Notes: generated by a model from the sequence alone, not told the origin. A stretch of DNA of 64,000 nucleotides from Sisyra terminalis (GCA_958496175.1 OY292279.1:12648001-12712000); one strand, 5' to 3'. Positions 1-12,933 are shown, counted from the stretch's first letter. Program-made: numbers and translations.

Positions 1-49
1 CAGCTTTTATTAAAAAAAAGACACTTCAGATTGTTTCAAATCGTTTTTT

Positions 50-88
50 GCTACGTTTCGTTACGTATCGTAACTTCATCAGGCTTCT
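50..88 (-). ncRNA. Hammerhead-ribozyme-like core, family A
   Basis: Read on the minus strand: CTGATGA, an extra A, stem II GTTACG/CGTAAC with loop ATA, then GAAACGTA and GC. Stem II is a perfect 6-bp hairpin. GAA plus A15.1, the tetramer ACGU as a minimal stem III, and GUA as cleavage triplet all fit the hammerhead layout. Stem I pairs for only 2 bp here (GC/GC). The extra A before stem II departs from the canonical core, so activity is uncertain. Confidence 0.5.
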
Positions 89-125
89 ATAAAAAAACAT
101 TTTGTAATTTTTTCAGATTTTTTTT

Positions 126-164
126 AGAAGCCTGATGAAGTTACGACACGTAACGAAACGTAGC
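126..164 (+). ncRNA. Hammerhead-ribozyme-like core, family A
   Basis: AGC, CTGATGA, extra A, stem II GTTAC/GTAAC with loop GACAC, GAAACGTA, GCT. Stem I pairs as AGC/GCU (3 bp), stem II is 5 bp, and stem III is the palindrome ACGU. GUA would be the cleavage triplet. This is one of the best preserved family A cores and faces the minus-strand copy at 50-88. Confidence 0.55.
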
Positions 165-233
165 TAATTTGAATATTAAAAAAACATTAAATAAAAATAC
201 CAATCTTAAACAACCTGAATTGTTTTCTTATCT

Positions 234-2274
234 ACTAAAGTAGGTTTATGAAAGTTTAATTTTGGGGTAAATGGAAAATATTTTGTAACTTTAATAAAGA
301 TGCAAACAACTAAAAGTGGCAAAATGTAAATTTGTATCCAAAAATGTATGGAAAACAACATTGTTTACCTGGCATTTAAATAAAAACTATTTTGAATCGC
401 TATATTTCAAAGTATAATATTTGTTCCTTTTTCCACCCTTACATAAGATCACAAAATAAATTTATTCAAAAGTTTACGAAAAATTGTATTTTAAAGGTTT
501 TGACAAAAACGAATTTCGTATCCTGCAAGTTCAGACTATTTTAAGTGGAAGGATATGTCATAAAAATGCGCAAAATTAATTCATGTCTCAAACAAAATGT
601 ATTATATGTTTCCCTTAAGAAAAGCGGAACCAAAATTTTTCTCGTGAACTTAATGACGTATCCATTTCCGAACAGATCATTGTTCCGGAACAGACCCTAT
701 TTCCTCTTCAGCGTCAAAAAAACTTGTAAACATTGAACGAGAAAAAATAATCATCATTCAGTTCCATGAACTTGACAAACCATCCCCCACTTGGATTATC
801 CCTGTTAAAATTGGCATTTTCAATTTTTCAATTTCCTTTCTTCCAGTCGGTAGTTTTCTGTTGTTTTTTTTTCTTCACTTCTTGGTGCAATAAATATACA
901 AGACCGAAAACAATTGGGAAACATTGTTCAAGTTAAATAAGATATTACAACCCCCCGTTTTCGATCTCTGATATTTCTTCGAGTAAATGACGTGTTGGTC
1001 TATATGCGTCACACGACAGTGCAATCGTGCACCTTCCGACGAAATAGTCACCTCACTTTCCATCCTTTCATCCCTAAAAACCGTCCTGATAAATCAACCT
1101 TGTATCACCCCTTGTTCACACCCGATCTACTGTATGTTTCCATGCTTCATGTACAGGCTGTCCTGGATAAGTACAAACCAAAAATCTGCCATACGATACC
1201 GTTTTAAAGGAAACAACTAAATCATCCCCTATTTTTCAATTTTTTTAATTTCTTCCTTCTTTTCTTTAAAAGTTGTTCATTAAAACTAAAGCACTAAGAC
1301 AAACCACGCATTTATGGGAAACTTTATGGTAGAAAATTTTCGCAACGATTTATTTTTTTTATATTTTTATATATATAAAGCACACTGTATAAATTCCACC
1401 CAAATACTATAGGGACATGAAATTTCTCTCGTCCGTCGACTGTCGCCCTCTCCAGAGACTCATTTCTTTGGATGTCGCCGTGTCTTTGTTACATCATTCT
1501 AAATGCACATATAACTTTTCATCTCTCAAAAAAATATATAAATAAAAAAATTACTCACACATACGAAAAAAAGGAAAAGAAAAGACGCACCCAACCCTCT
1601 GGGCATACCACTGAACGACGCCAGGGCGTCCATTTGTCTTTTGTGTCGTGTCTTATTTTCATATTCTCGTAATTCACTATTTTTCACTTTCCCTTTGTAA
1701 CGACACTCTGAAGATTACACATAAACAATGACGAAATGTATATTTTAATCATGACAATGATGAAGACAAAAATTGGGGTGACACATATTTCATTTTTTTT
1801 GTTTCCCTCTTAATTTTCCTCCTTTCATCCATTGAAAAATATTCAAATAAATGTATGCCTTTCATATGCTTTTCTTTTCACCAAATTTTATGGATGTAAG
1901 CTTATTTTTCCGACGAAATCGGAAACAATGAAGTCTTTTGTGTTTCGTTATTTTTAAATATTTAATCATTTAAAATTCAAATATTCATAAAGCTTTTCAT
2001 TTATTAAATCATTTAAAATTTCAATTCAATTTCCATAAATTCATTCAATCCTAAAAATATCCTTTGGCTTTTTCAAATCCATATGTCAACGTTAGATTAT
2101 TTTATGACTGATAAATTTAAATAAAATATAAAAAGGATTTTTTTGTTTTTGATGTCACAAACTCCAAAATTCAGAATAATTATTTTTTTTTTAGAAAATC
2201 TGTAAAATATGTTTCTCTTTTTGAATAATTAAATAAAAATCTACAACAGGAAACTGAAAAAAACTTTAAAAAAT
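234..2274. other. AT-rich non-coding stretch
   Basis: No gene is supported. Short open frames (for example 545-736, 992-1207, 1472-1672) lack family motifs, splice signals in register, or convincing composition. The part around 960-1180 and 1420-1640 is somewhat richer in C but has no recognisable product. Confidence 0.6.
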
Positions 2275-2441
2275 AATTTTATTTAGGTAATATAATTTAC
2301 AAAAGTAACCTATTAATAAAAATTTGAACTAAAGTTTTGCCAAAGTATTCCCCAAAACGTACTTAGGTTGCCAAGTAATCTTCCTCAGTGGTCATCAAGC
2401 TCCGTAACTGCTACGAGATGAATCACAAAGAAATGACGGAT
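2275..2441 (-). repeat. Degenerate half copy of family B repeat
   Basis: It carries the family B order: AAATTTGAACTAAAGTTTTG, an altered ACGTA segment, the hairpin region at 2365-2382, then TCCTCAGTGG and the ATCAAGC...CCGTAACTGCT flank. On the minus strand CTGAGGA is intact (2382-2388), but stem II is mismatched and GAAA has become TAAG. It is an old fragment with no inverted partner nearby. Confidence 0.6.
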
Positions 2442-3431
2442 CAAGAAAAGTGCTTTAAGTCCCAAACTGTATAAATATCATTTTTGTGGCAAATGTTAAA
2501 GATTCTTTAACTGAGTATTTGATTTTTAAAGATATATTTTTTAAGCGGTGTTATGAAAAATGGTATGAAGGCGATATAAGAAAATTAATGGGAACCGTAA
2601 GCTATCTAGTTGTGCTACAAAGCGAGGGGGCAATTTTGTTTATAATTTGACAATTTGAAATATCTAACAAAATTTTTCATGAAAATTATCTCCGTAGCTT
2701 TAGTTAACTTAAGACCAAAACTGGTCGATTTTATTGTACTTAAAAAACGCAGTTTAGTCGATCGCTAGCACACGTTTTTTGTTTCTTTTTGGCTGGAGAA
2801 ACCAACTGAAATATTTGGCTCCAAAGTAGCAGTTACCATTAGTTGTTAATTTATATATGAAACATCGATACCGTCGTACTTAACATTTTAAATTTTAATA
2901 GTTTGAACTATATGTATTTTAATTTTCAATAGCTTTAATACATTTCAAAAGAATGTTTTTTTAATTCAATGCAATATTAAAAATAATGGAATCAAAGTCG
3001 ATTGATACATTTTATGGAATTATGTTCTTTTACATTTGAATTAAAATTCCGATTCTGTGTATGAATATAAATAGTTAAGCAAATTATATAAGTACTATTG
3101 TTTTAATATAATTTACTACGCCATTATTTCTATATATGTTATAGCTACTCCCAATTGACTATTTAGACAAACTGTGTGAATATCCAATTTACTATTTGTT
3201 CATATCTATACATGCTATCGTATGACTACAATCCACTTTTGTATGGTAAATGATTTTGATATGTATTTTTTTAACAAGTGACCCATGCTCTATTGATTAA
3301 CAGTTAATTAATATATGTATAATACAAGTTCTGTAAACGTAGTCTATTGTGTATAGTATTGTGAAGTACTATTCAGTAAATGTACAAATAGCCAACAGGA
3401 TTTACATACAATATGTATAAATAGCCATTTC
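2442..3431. other. AT-rich non-coding stretch
   Basis: Nothing recognisable. Composition is strongly AT with short A and T runs; no open frame with coding character on either strand. Confidence 0.6.
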
Positions 3432-3658
3432 GGTTCATGTTTCTTTAAGTGGCATCAGTATTTGGCAACGTTGGATTTTTTTCTTTGTTTTTAATTTTAT
3501 TGGCAAGTAATTCAGGCCATAATGAAAATTTACCAACAAAAGATTTTTTTTTACAATATATTGAATTGAATTAACAAAAAAATTACGAAATAAACTTAAA
3601 AAAAATGTAAAAAATCCTACGTTGCCAGATATTGATATCACTGGAAAGTACATGAGCC
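3432..3658. repeat. Family C foldback MITE
   Basis: The left arm (GGTTCATG..., then GGCATCAGTATTTGGCAACG) and the right arm (CGTTGCCAGATATTGATATC..., ending CATGAGCC) are inverted copies of about 45 bases with scattered mismatches. The terminal GGYTCATG and the inner GGCAACGT motif match the element at 47230-47454. The AT-rich centre has no coding capacity. A target duplication is not clear at this copy. Confidence 0.6.
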
Positions 3659-4076
3659 ATTAATTTAATCTATTTTTTGAAAACTAGTAACTTTCTGGGA
3701 AATATTCACAGTCCTACACTGACAAAACTGATAAATAGCAAAAATTAGACATTTAATGAAACCAAAATAACAGTTGAAACCAATGACAATTATCAATTAG
3801 TTCAAAATTGAGACAATTATTTCTTTGTGTGTGTAGATTCTTTGTTCTCTGTTATTTCCGTCATATATACATTTGCTTATTATATTGACAATAAAAGAAA
3901 AAGTTGTGTTAAAAATATGAATTTTAGTTATCATAAACCACTTTTAACTGTGTATACAATATATAGGATATATTACGGTGCAAATTATGTAGTATAATTT
4001 AATATAATAAAATATAAAAATCATACCATAAACATAAATTTGAACAGAAGTTCAAATAAAAATATTCGTGACGTAT

Positions 4077-4120
4077 TGCCCAGATACGTATTTCGATTGC
4101 CAAGCAATCTTCCTCAGTGG
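4077..4120 (-). ncRNA. Hammerhead-ribozyme-like core, family B
   Basis: On the minus strand: CCA, CTGAGGA (position 7 is G, allowed in hammerheads), extra A, stem II GATTGC/GCAATC with loop TTG, GAAATACGTATC, TGG. Stem I can pair CCA/UGG, stem II is a perfect 6 bp, and stem III is the 8-base palindrome AUACGUAU. AUC fits the NUH cleavage rule. The core is intact apart from the extra A, which families A and B share. Confidence 0.55.
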
Positions 4121-4310
4121 TGATCAAGTAGTTTGGATCACTCCGTAACTGCTTTGTGATGATTCACAAAATAATCACGGATTGGATACTACATAAATTG
4201 AACCGCAATATATTCTATATATTGTATACACAGTTCAAAATTTCAATTATAGTTTTTTTTCATAAGTGAATCATCACAAAGCAGTTACTGAGTGATCCAA
4301 ACTACTTGAT

Positions 4311-4355
4311 GACCACTGAGGAAAATTTCTTGGCAATCGAAATACGTATCTGGGC
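4311..4355 (+). ncRNA. Decayed hammerhead-like core, family B
   Basis: Same layout as the minus-strand partner at 4077-4120, with CTGAGGA, GAAATACGTATC and the CCA/TGG stem I kept. The 5' arm of stem II is changed to AATTTC, which no longer pairs well with GCAATC. Confidence 0.45.
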
Positions 4356-4513
4356 AATACGTCACGAATATTTTTATTTGAACTTCTGTTCAAATTTATT
4401 TTTATGGTATGATTTTTATATTTTATTAAATTATACTACATAAATTGGACCGAAATATATTCTATATATTTTATACACAGTATAACTGTTCAAAGTCAGC
4501 GAAAAAATCTTAT

Positions 4514-7500
4514 TTGGTTATACACTTTTAACTGGTGTGCCATTTCAGGCGATACCGGAGATGCTGCATTACGTGGTACATTATGAAACCTTTTAAGTTC
4601 ATCTTATTTTCAGATATCACGTGAAGTTTCTCAATAACTACTTGTTAACTATTGTTCTACTTATTGTACAAACTGGCAAAGAAATAGGTTCATTTAAAAT
4701 AGTTAAGACAATTGTAAAAAAAGCAGCATATTTAAAATCATAGTTAAGCATACTTTGTAATTAAGAGTACCTATAGTGTTAAGAAAGCTGTTGTTTAATC
4801 AGGTGCTTAGAGTTCAAGTCCAATGACAAACTTGATATTTTTCTTGGTTTACTAGACTATCTTTAATTTTAGAGCTTTAAGTTCTTTCCAATCAGTAAAC
4901 TTGAAGCTTTGTAGATTCTTTAAAAAAAAGAATAATTTATAACGGTTTACTGAAAACTTTAAGGTAAAATTAAAATTGAATAAGACAATATTTGGAAAAT
5001 AGATGAAAGAGTATTTTTTTTAAAGAATAATATACGAAGCCCATATTTGACATATTTGGAGGAAAACTTTCTAAAACATTTTGTCGATTTAAAATCAAGC
5101 CCTGCAGGTTGTTTTTGTTCAGATATCTCGTTAAAAATCGGAAAGCTTGAACCTTTTTTGAAAACTACTTTGAATGATTATTTATCTATGCTGCAGGGAC
5201 TCGCATTAGCCCAATGTTCCTCTAATATAAAACAAACAAAATCAAAAACATTTCCTCCAGTCGTTCCACTTCGTCCATATTCTTGGATGGCAGCTTTACG
5301 CATGATTAACTTACGCGGAACTTTGTCAACCACCATCCATCCTTCAGGCATCGTTACGAAAGCGAAAAAAGGCGGTATCAAGCCCGTGGAAATCGCAAAC
5401 TTTCCTTCCTCATCCACTCATATTTGCCTCGTTTAATATTGATCTATTCAGCGAACCCGTTCGAACCATTTACCTAGAATCAGACCCGCAAGGCTTCCTC
5501 CTCATATCTCACCGAAAACTCTCGGCTTAGCTCTGGATATTAACCATACCATGGTCCTTTGTTTTATGCCCTTTTAATATCGATATGCGCGACGGAAATA
5601 GAAATAGAGTCATAAAACTAAAAGAATTATTCTCCATTTTCATATAAAACAAAGTCAAGTTTTCCTCTTTTCCTGTTTCATATTAAATGAGTGACAAAGT
5701 TCATATTTCACTGATTGCTGATATGAAAAATGTACACCGGGAAAGCTGGAAAAGGTTTCAATTAATTGCAAAAGTTTTCTAGTTTTGTATGAGAAAGTTT
5801 TGCACAACTTGATTTGATAAATATATACAAATAATTAAAAACAGAAATGATTCTAAAAGTTCTGCAGAAAACTTCAACTCTGAAAGGTTTTGCATAATTT
5901 AAGATGAAACACTTTTTTTCGTACCTTCCATCATCTCGAATACACCACGACACATAAATGGATGACCTTTAATTTTTCACTTTTATCAAAGCTTCACAAT
6001 GTCATCATTTCATGTACAGCAGTATCTCTGTAAAAAAATTTAAACATTTCTTAAATTATGAAAAAATGTACAATTTGCAAGAGAAGATCATGTTTTAACA
6101 TTAACAAAAAAAAACATTTTTTTCCGAACATATAATTATTTCTATAATACATATAAAATACATTTCGTTCAAAACAAAAGACGACAGCGAAATGCTTATT
6201 ATATTACAGATTTTCCACATAACGATGCTGTGGAGATAATAATTTTCCATTTGATGAACCTAAACATTTCAAATTAATTGTTATCTGTTGCTATTGCAAT
6301 TTCTATGGGAATTATGTGATTAAAATATGTTCACATGCGGTTTTTCACTATAACGTTTGGAAATTGAACTGATAAATTAGCTAATGAATCAATAAGTCAA
6401 CGAATTCAATTCATTTTTTTAAAATTGAAAAACATTAATTCTTAATTGAGACCACGATATATTTATAAAATAACGCCTTAACAAGGATACAAAATTTATG
6501 GCTACTTTACCTAAAAACGAAACTGTTATGTGATCGAAAAAATTCATATTTTTTAATTTATGTTCAATAAAAATATAGTAATTGCAAATTCAATAAAATT
6601 ATATTATAATTTTTTTACTGATATACAGGGAATAAAATACAATACCAAATTAAAGTAACGATAATATCTATCTTTATATGGGTAATTCTCATGAAATCTT
6701 GAAATTCTTGTCCTTCAAAAATCAAATTCACTTATGATGGATTTTTTTTTCTTGAAATGAACCTTTCTTAGGCAAATGGTGTTGCAATTTTTGAGCCAAA
6801 TGAATATCTCTATTGAAAAATAAATAAATAATACCCTGAAAATCATTCCCTCACTATATCCCAATGAATTAAGCACATTTTTGAACTTAAAAATCAAAAT
6901 TTTCAAAAAAAAATTTATGCCAAATAGACTAATCGGTTAAAAACGGAATAGATTTTCAAAAATCTTTGGACTTTGGAACGAAATGTGAAGAACACGTTTT
7001 CAAATATATTTTTCAAAAGAAATTTTTCTCTCTCACCTTTGCTAACAGTCGATATATGGACGTATCAGTAATCATTCATGAAAGTTCTCATCGATTTTTG
7101 ATTGCTGGCAATATTATCAAAAGTTTCATATATTTAAGTTCTCTCTCAGGTGTTGGAGTATTTATCCAAAAAAAAATAATAAAAATAAAAAAAATATTTG
7201 AAGATAAGATTTTCAGTCATCATTTCCTTACATTGAAAAAAAATTATTTACCAACCGTTAGCAACTGTTAAAATTTGACTTCTTTATTGACTGAATTTAA
7301 ATCTCAAATTGACAATTTGATTATTATTTTGAGAGGATTATTAATAAACCTTATTATGAGAGTATAATTATGAACAATGCCGTCATCTAAAAGATCTAAA
7401 TTTTCCAATATGTCAATTAAAAACCAATCTTCGCAATATTTTCGTGGTGATATTTGTAGAATTATAGCCAAAATGGTGATAGGATTTCAGGAATATTTTT

Positions 7501-7894
7501 TTGATGTTTAGTAAATGCGTGAAAAGAGTAATAAGTAGTGAAAAGGTAGAAATTATTTTAAAAAACAAAAACAGTACTAAACACTAGAAGAAAACTAAAA
7601 TCACCAAACCTATTATGGGTACTACGTCGCAAAGAGGGTCACTAAAGAACCAACAAAATAATTTAAAAAAAAAAACACATTTAAATCTTAATTCGTCTTT
7701 TTAAAACCTGAAAAAGATCAATTTATGTACAAAGAAATGAAGAGTAAACCAAGAGAAGAGAAACTAATTCATCTACAACTCCTATTAATAAATTACACAT
7801 CGTACAATGGCTTAAAGACTAAGGCTCACTCCAAACTATATCATAGAAAGGATAAAAATTATTACTTGAATAAAATCGATTCGTTATTGTAGGG
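4514..7894. other. Long non-coding stretch; one unassigned open frame at 5047-5436
   Basis: Mostly AT-rich with no recognised gene. The segment 5170-5440 is clearly richer in GC and is open on both strands: 129 codons on + from a non-ATG start, and 79 codons on - preceded directly by a stop. Neither product resembles a family I know, and no matching splice pair stands out. It may be an exon fragment, a decayed element, or chance. The remaining part (5450-7890) shows nothing. Confidence 0.5.
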
Positions 7895-8137
7895 TTTTCA
7901 AAGTGCTACGTTTTGAGGATTATCACCAAAGCTCCATGGTATGTGAGAAACAACCAAATTCATCATGAAATGAGCGTTCCATACTTAAAAGACTTTCTAA
8001 CTGCACTCACAAGGAACTTCCTTAACGGCCTAGAAAATTGTCCTAGTGCGGTAGAACTAGGCTTGGGAGAAACCATAAATAATAGAAGGCTTAAGCGGAA
8101 ACTCCCACAAGAGCTCCAAGAAGTAGTAGATGTTTGA
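7895..8137 (+). pseudogene. Jockey-type LINE reverse transcriptase, C-terminal relic
   Basis: The translation contains LRIITKAPWYVRNNQIHHEM and later LKRKLPQEL. The RIITKAPWYVRN stretch is the signature at the end of the thumb region in Jockey-clade ORF2 proteins (compare RRITNAPCYINN in the element at 42440-43588). About 75 residues remain. The sequence just upstream is out of frame with the expected FQS...VLRII, so the relic is frameshifted and truncated. The stop at 8135-8137 fits a natural C-terminus. No catalytic motif survives. Confidence 0.7.
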
Positions 8138-8781
8138 TCACAAGAGCAAGAACCAAACAACAAATAAAAAATATAAAATACAAAAGATAGAGGAATGAAG
8201 TTCGACTCCTCCAGCTACTGAAACGCCGTTATAGACCAATTGCCCGACATCACCACCATGATATAGCGACACACCGCTGAACTGGTGCAAAATACACAAA
8301 AGTCCACAAAAAAAAAAGTGCTACGTTATATTAATGCAAAAAGGTGGGCCACCTTAACCTTGTGCTGAAGTATTAAATGATATAAGAATGAAACAAATAT
8401 TTTGTTAAATACCATAAACTACTGAAAAAAACAGGAAAATTCCTAGTAAGAATCCATTTCTGTACTAATAGTGACCTAAGGAGCGAAGTGGCCATAAAAC
8501 CCAAACAACTTTGAGGGATAAAGTCATAAATAAATTTATTTTTAGAGATATTTATGAATGGCTAATACGTGAGATTTTAATAATTTTTGTAGGCTTATCA
8601 GTTTTAATATGTTCAATGTTCTTGTTGAAATTTTATATTTCCAATAGAATTACGGCTATAAAATTATTGAAAGTATTGTAAAAGTGTTATGACAAGTGTA
8701 TTTCATCAAAAATTCAAGTATTTGCCATGCAAAAGGCATTCAGTTTAGGTCCTTAAAAGCTTTCCTTACTAGAGAAATTTA
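8138..8781. other. Non-coding; possible 3' tail of the Jockey relic then AT-rich sequence
   Basis: The first 150 bases, with CGACATCACCACC and related segments, are less AT-rich and could be the 3' untranslated part of the LINE. Nothing else is recognisable. Confidence 0.4.
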
Positions 8782-9616
8782 ACCATTTCTATAAACGGCG
8801 ATTAAATCAAAAATACTGAAAAAATTATGCTCAAAAATAGCATTAGAAAGATAGCAAAAGCTTTTAACATCTCTTACACATTAGCTAAACAATTTTTAAA
8901 CCAAATCCATAAGTCCAAAAATCCAAAGCATTTGGATTCGAGGCAAAAAATTCATGAACTTTTCCCGCCTATAAAGCTCCCATAATTTCCAGGCTGATAA
9001 GGACTAAAACTTAAATCACCAATTTACTCTAGTTGCGTTACTTGCAACATTTGGATTCTTGAAACTTTTTTCTGTTTCCAAAATTCAAAAATCCGCTTCG
9101 GAAAGTGAAGGAACTCAAGGCCAAGGCAGGATGGATATTTATGGAAAATTGAATTACTTTCAGTAAAGGTCGTCGAAATCTTACCTAATGCGAGATATTC
9201 GACCATATCTATAAGTGGCGATTAAATCGAAAAAACTGAAAAAATTGTGCTTAAAAATGGCTTTAGAAAGATAGCAAAGGCTTTCAACATGTCTTACAGA
9301 TCGGGTCAACAAATTTTGAATCAAATCCATGTGTCCGAAAATCCAAAGCATTTGGATTTAAGGAAAATAATTCATGAACTCTTCACCCCTATAAAGCTCC
9401 CATACTTTCCAGAATGATAAGGCCTGAAACTTAAGTCACCAATTTATTCTAGTCGCCATACTTGCCAAATTTGGATTTATGAAACTTTTTTCTGTTTCCA
9501 AAAATCTGAAATCCGCTCCGAAAAATGCAACATTAGATGATTAAGGTTATAAAGAAAAATTCACTGAAGGAACTAAGGGTCAAGGCTAAATGGAAATTTA
9601 TGGAAAATTGAACTAA
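8782..9616. repeat. Two-copy tandem duplication, period about 420 bp
   Basis: Copy 1 starts with ACCATTTCTATAAACGGCG (8782) and copy 2 with ACCATATCTATAAGTGGCG (9202). The order of blocks is the same throughout: GAAAGATAGCAAA, AATCCAAAGCATTTGGATT, TATAAAGCTCCCATA, AACTTTTTTCTGTTTCCAAA, TTTATGGAAAATTGAA. Copy 2 has an extra block of about 40 bases near 9527-9565. Divergence is roughly one base in six by eye. There is no ORF in either copy. AATCCAAAGCATTTGGATT is itself a near palindrome. Confidence 0.75.
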
Positions 9617-12600
9617 CCACTGCTTGTATTTACTCAAAAGGATTATGTTTTGAAGGTGGAATTAAAAATTTGTATTGAAAAATATAAAAGAAAGATTTTT
9701 AAACTTTATCTGGTCTTTGATCAAATGGTGTAAAGAATGAAGTAAAGAATTTCCCGATATAATTTTTATATCCAAGCATCTTATATATTTTATTTTTAAT
9801 TCAAATTCATTTCGAAACTAAACTTTTTAAAATTTTTAAAGCTTTAAATTAAAATTATCCAATTTTTCGAGCATTATGTTATAAATTATTCGTTTTCCAT
9901 TTAAATATCGATTGGATTTTTATTGTCGTCGACCCATGCAAAAAAGCTTTTCTTTAATTCTTTCGGGAGCTTTTATCTTTTATTTTAAAAACATAATCTT
10001 TTTCCAAAAAAAATCAATTTACCTCACGTTTTTTCAATTTTGTTTGGTGAATAGTCACCAAATTAACTTTTGATGTTTTTTTCCCATTGACTCCTAATGA
10101 TTGCATTTTTATAAAGTTACTGTTAACCCACCAAATGATAAACATAACACAAATAGGAAATAGTCAAAATTGAAATGTTGAAAAACAATAAAATGGTTAT
10201 GAATAGATTTGAACCATTTTTTAACAATAGCGACTATTGAAATTTTTTTAACAAAACAAAACATTTTTACTCATACGGATAATACTGTCATTTGATTTTT
10301 TTATGAGGTTTAGATTTGCCTTTGAAATTGCAACCCTCTATGAAATTGAGATAATAACGACGTATTTAATTCATCAAGTTTACCATATCGATTCAATTTC
10401 CTATGGTTGACAGGAAATTAATATGTGTTAATGTATAATAACCAATGCTGTACGAAATGGGAAAAGCACAAAATTCAGCATTGATTTTAACGTTAAATGA
10501 CTTTCATTGGAAACCAAAAATACTATAAAATATCATGAGCCTTCTTTTGCTTGATACTGTACGCAATTTACAACAAATTAATTATGCACAAATCTCTTTT
10601 ACTCTCATAAAAAGTTTCAAGTGTTTCAAGTTTTCAAACGATTTAACGTATTGTTAAATTTTAATGAGCGTAAACGTTAATAATATTCCCTCGTTTCCGT
10701 ATAAATAAGACTCGAAACACTCAAGGAATATAAACTTTTATTTTACAAATTGGAATTACAAATTGATTGGTCCAAATCGAAACGTTTCTGTACATGTTTT
10801 TCCACGCGAAAAAAGAAGGAGAAGAAAATTGTTTTTCTCGATAGCAAAGTTTATTAGATTTTATTTGTATTCTTGGTGTATATAAAACACGACAGGTGAC
10901 AGTCTAAGGAGATGGGCTGCGAACTAAGACAATAGGACGAGAAGATTCCAGCTTTAGGTAATCTAAGGAACGATACAGCGAGATTTAATCTGTCATTCGC
11001 TCTCCTTCTCCGAAAACTACCCCGAAAGTACGATGCTTTCCACAATCTATGCGAACAATTCCGACTATTTCCAATGTATGTTTCATTGTTTCAACCCCTA
11101 AAACGAGCTTTTATCCCTTGCGTATCGTCCCGCTACGCATTGTCTGTCTTTCACCTGCCATTCGTTAATATGGAGTGATTGATGAACTTCACCTGAACGA
11201 AAATTGTACATATTGCGTTTTATGCTTAATGTTCTCTTGCATGAGGGTTGATTTGCTATGAGTGACAGAGGGTGGATTTGCAGCAAAAAAAATTAAGTCA
11301 ACCGCAATATTCATCCACTTCTATAATTGAATAATGTATGCACCATGCGAGTAACAGACTTTTTAGATGTCAAAATAATTTATTAATTTAATTACCTAGA
11401 AAACATGCAAACGAAAAGGATGTAGTGGGACTTTAATAGATTTTCGCACGAACTATAGGTAAGCTGAAGAAAGATGATGATGGAAATATTAATATAATGG
11501 CAAACGTTTATTTAGTTAATAAATCCTTCCCTCTTCCCTAATAACTAAGCGGTATAACGTTCTTTAACCTGAGCGCTTTCGCGCAAAAGATCAAACTTTG
11601 CTGAAAATTAATTTGAAGTAAAAGTATGTGTTGTATGGTTAAAGTTTGCTGTAATCCTCGAAATTAAATGCATAAAGTAACACTATAACACAAAATTACC
11701 GTTTTTTCTTAAAGTAACATTAATATTCAGATTTATTGAATCATAGTCCAATATAAGATCCCATAACATCTTACATCAAAAACATAGTATTTTCTTTAAA
11801 ACTAAGCTTTTATAGTTAAGTCACCGTTACCGATATGCTAATATGAAAATAATTGTATCTATAGCTACAGAATGTTTTAAGAAAATTATGATTTAACTGT
11901 TTAAATTATCAAAAATACAATACGAACTTTTGTTTTTGCAATTTGATAACTTATAGATATTAATCTTATAATTTCACCATTAAAAGCTCAGGAAATTTGT
12001 TGCAATACAACTATTGTTTTTAAATATTGTTGATCTAAGTCAAATAACTAAATCAATGAAATAAATATGTCTTCAGACAATGGCTGACGAAAAAACCAAC
12101 AAAATGAAAAATAATTTAATTCCAAAATTTGATGATTTATACGAAAGAAGGTTTTGAAACACTTAAACAAAGATTTGGTAAAAATTGCACGAAATATCTT
12201 TGATATTGAACGGAGAATTCAGTATTAACTTTATAGATAATAAAATTGTGTTTTTAATTAAATTTTTATTTGAAACATTAAGTTTAAGCAATGATAAGAG
12301 ACTCAGCATTATAAAATATAAAAAGACGATTGGTGTTTTCACGATATTTTAATAAATTCAAATTCAAATCCAAAATTTTTTATTTACTTTCATTACCACA
12401 GTCTTTTTGTATCCCTTTTAGAATATGATTTAATTAATGATAGTACAAATAATATAAGAATTGTTGAAAGAAATTATAATAATGAGGTAAATAGTGAAAA
12501 TATTGTTGAAAATTAAGGTAATTGACATTTTTCTATGAATATTAGTTGTAACACTATATAACTAAGAAATATTATTAACTCAGAAACATTAATACTGTCT

Positions 12601-12933
12601 CTGAATGAAATAGATTTAATTATTCCATTATATTAATAAAATTGTATTTATTGTACCTCCTGAGCTAGGGATACGTATAATTATGTTTTAATTAATTGTT
12701 AAACCCTATAAAATCTTATATAATTGCGGCTAGGAGTGTGGATAGATGTAAAAAGTAAATGATAGAAGTAGATAAACTTTAGAGTTTTGATTTTTGAAAC
12801 AACAATTAATCAGAGTATCCAAAAAATGATATTAAGTTTTCTGTTCTGTCGACAGTCCTCGATGAATGCTCTTAATTTTCTTTTATCTTTAAAAATAGAT
12901 ATCTAAGTATGCTAATGTTTTCATGTCACAACT
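9617..12933. other. Long AT-rich non-coding stretch
   Basis: No gene or repeat is supported. A local rise in GC at 10860-11290 holds short open frames on the minus strand, none with family motifs or splice context. The rest is AT-rich sequence typical of introns. Confidence 0.55.

Larger units (their letters stand above)
1..233. repeat. Family A foldback repeat with two hammerhead-like cores, cut by the window edge
   Basis: The left arm begins inside the element: CAGCTTTTAT at the first base matches the terminal part seen at 51851 and 48669. The arms run inward to two inverted copies of a core, one on the minus strand (50-88) and one on the plus strand (126-164), separated by about 37 bases. 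The right arm carries the AACAACCTGAATTGT motif shared by other family A copies. No ORF is present. The element resembles a non-autonomous foldback or MITE-like unit; the missing left end lies outside the window. Confidence 0.75.
3950..4480. repeat. Family B foldback repeat, composite, with two inverted hammerhead-like cores
   Basis: The first unit (about 3950-4232) has its own inverted ends: GTGTATACAATATATAGG at the left and the matching ...TATTGTATACACAG at 4217-4232. A second, partial unit follows in opposite orientation (4266-4480) and ends again in TATACACAG. The two units form long inverted arms around a short AT-rich centre. Each contains one core, on the minus strand at 4077-4120 and on the plus strand at 4311-4355. 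The sequence beyond the right end (AAAGTCAGCGAAAAAATCTT) also recurs near 28958 and 56935, so the full element is longer than the inverted ends. Confidence 0.75.
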
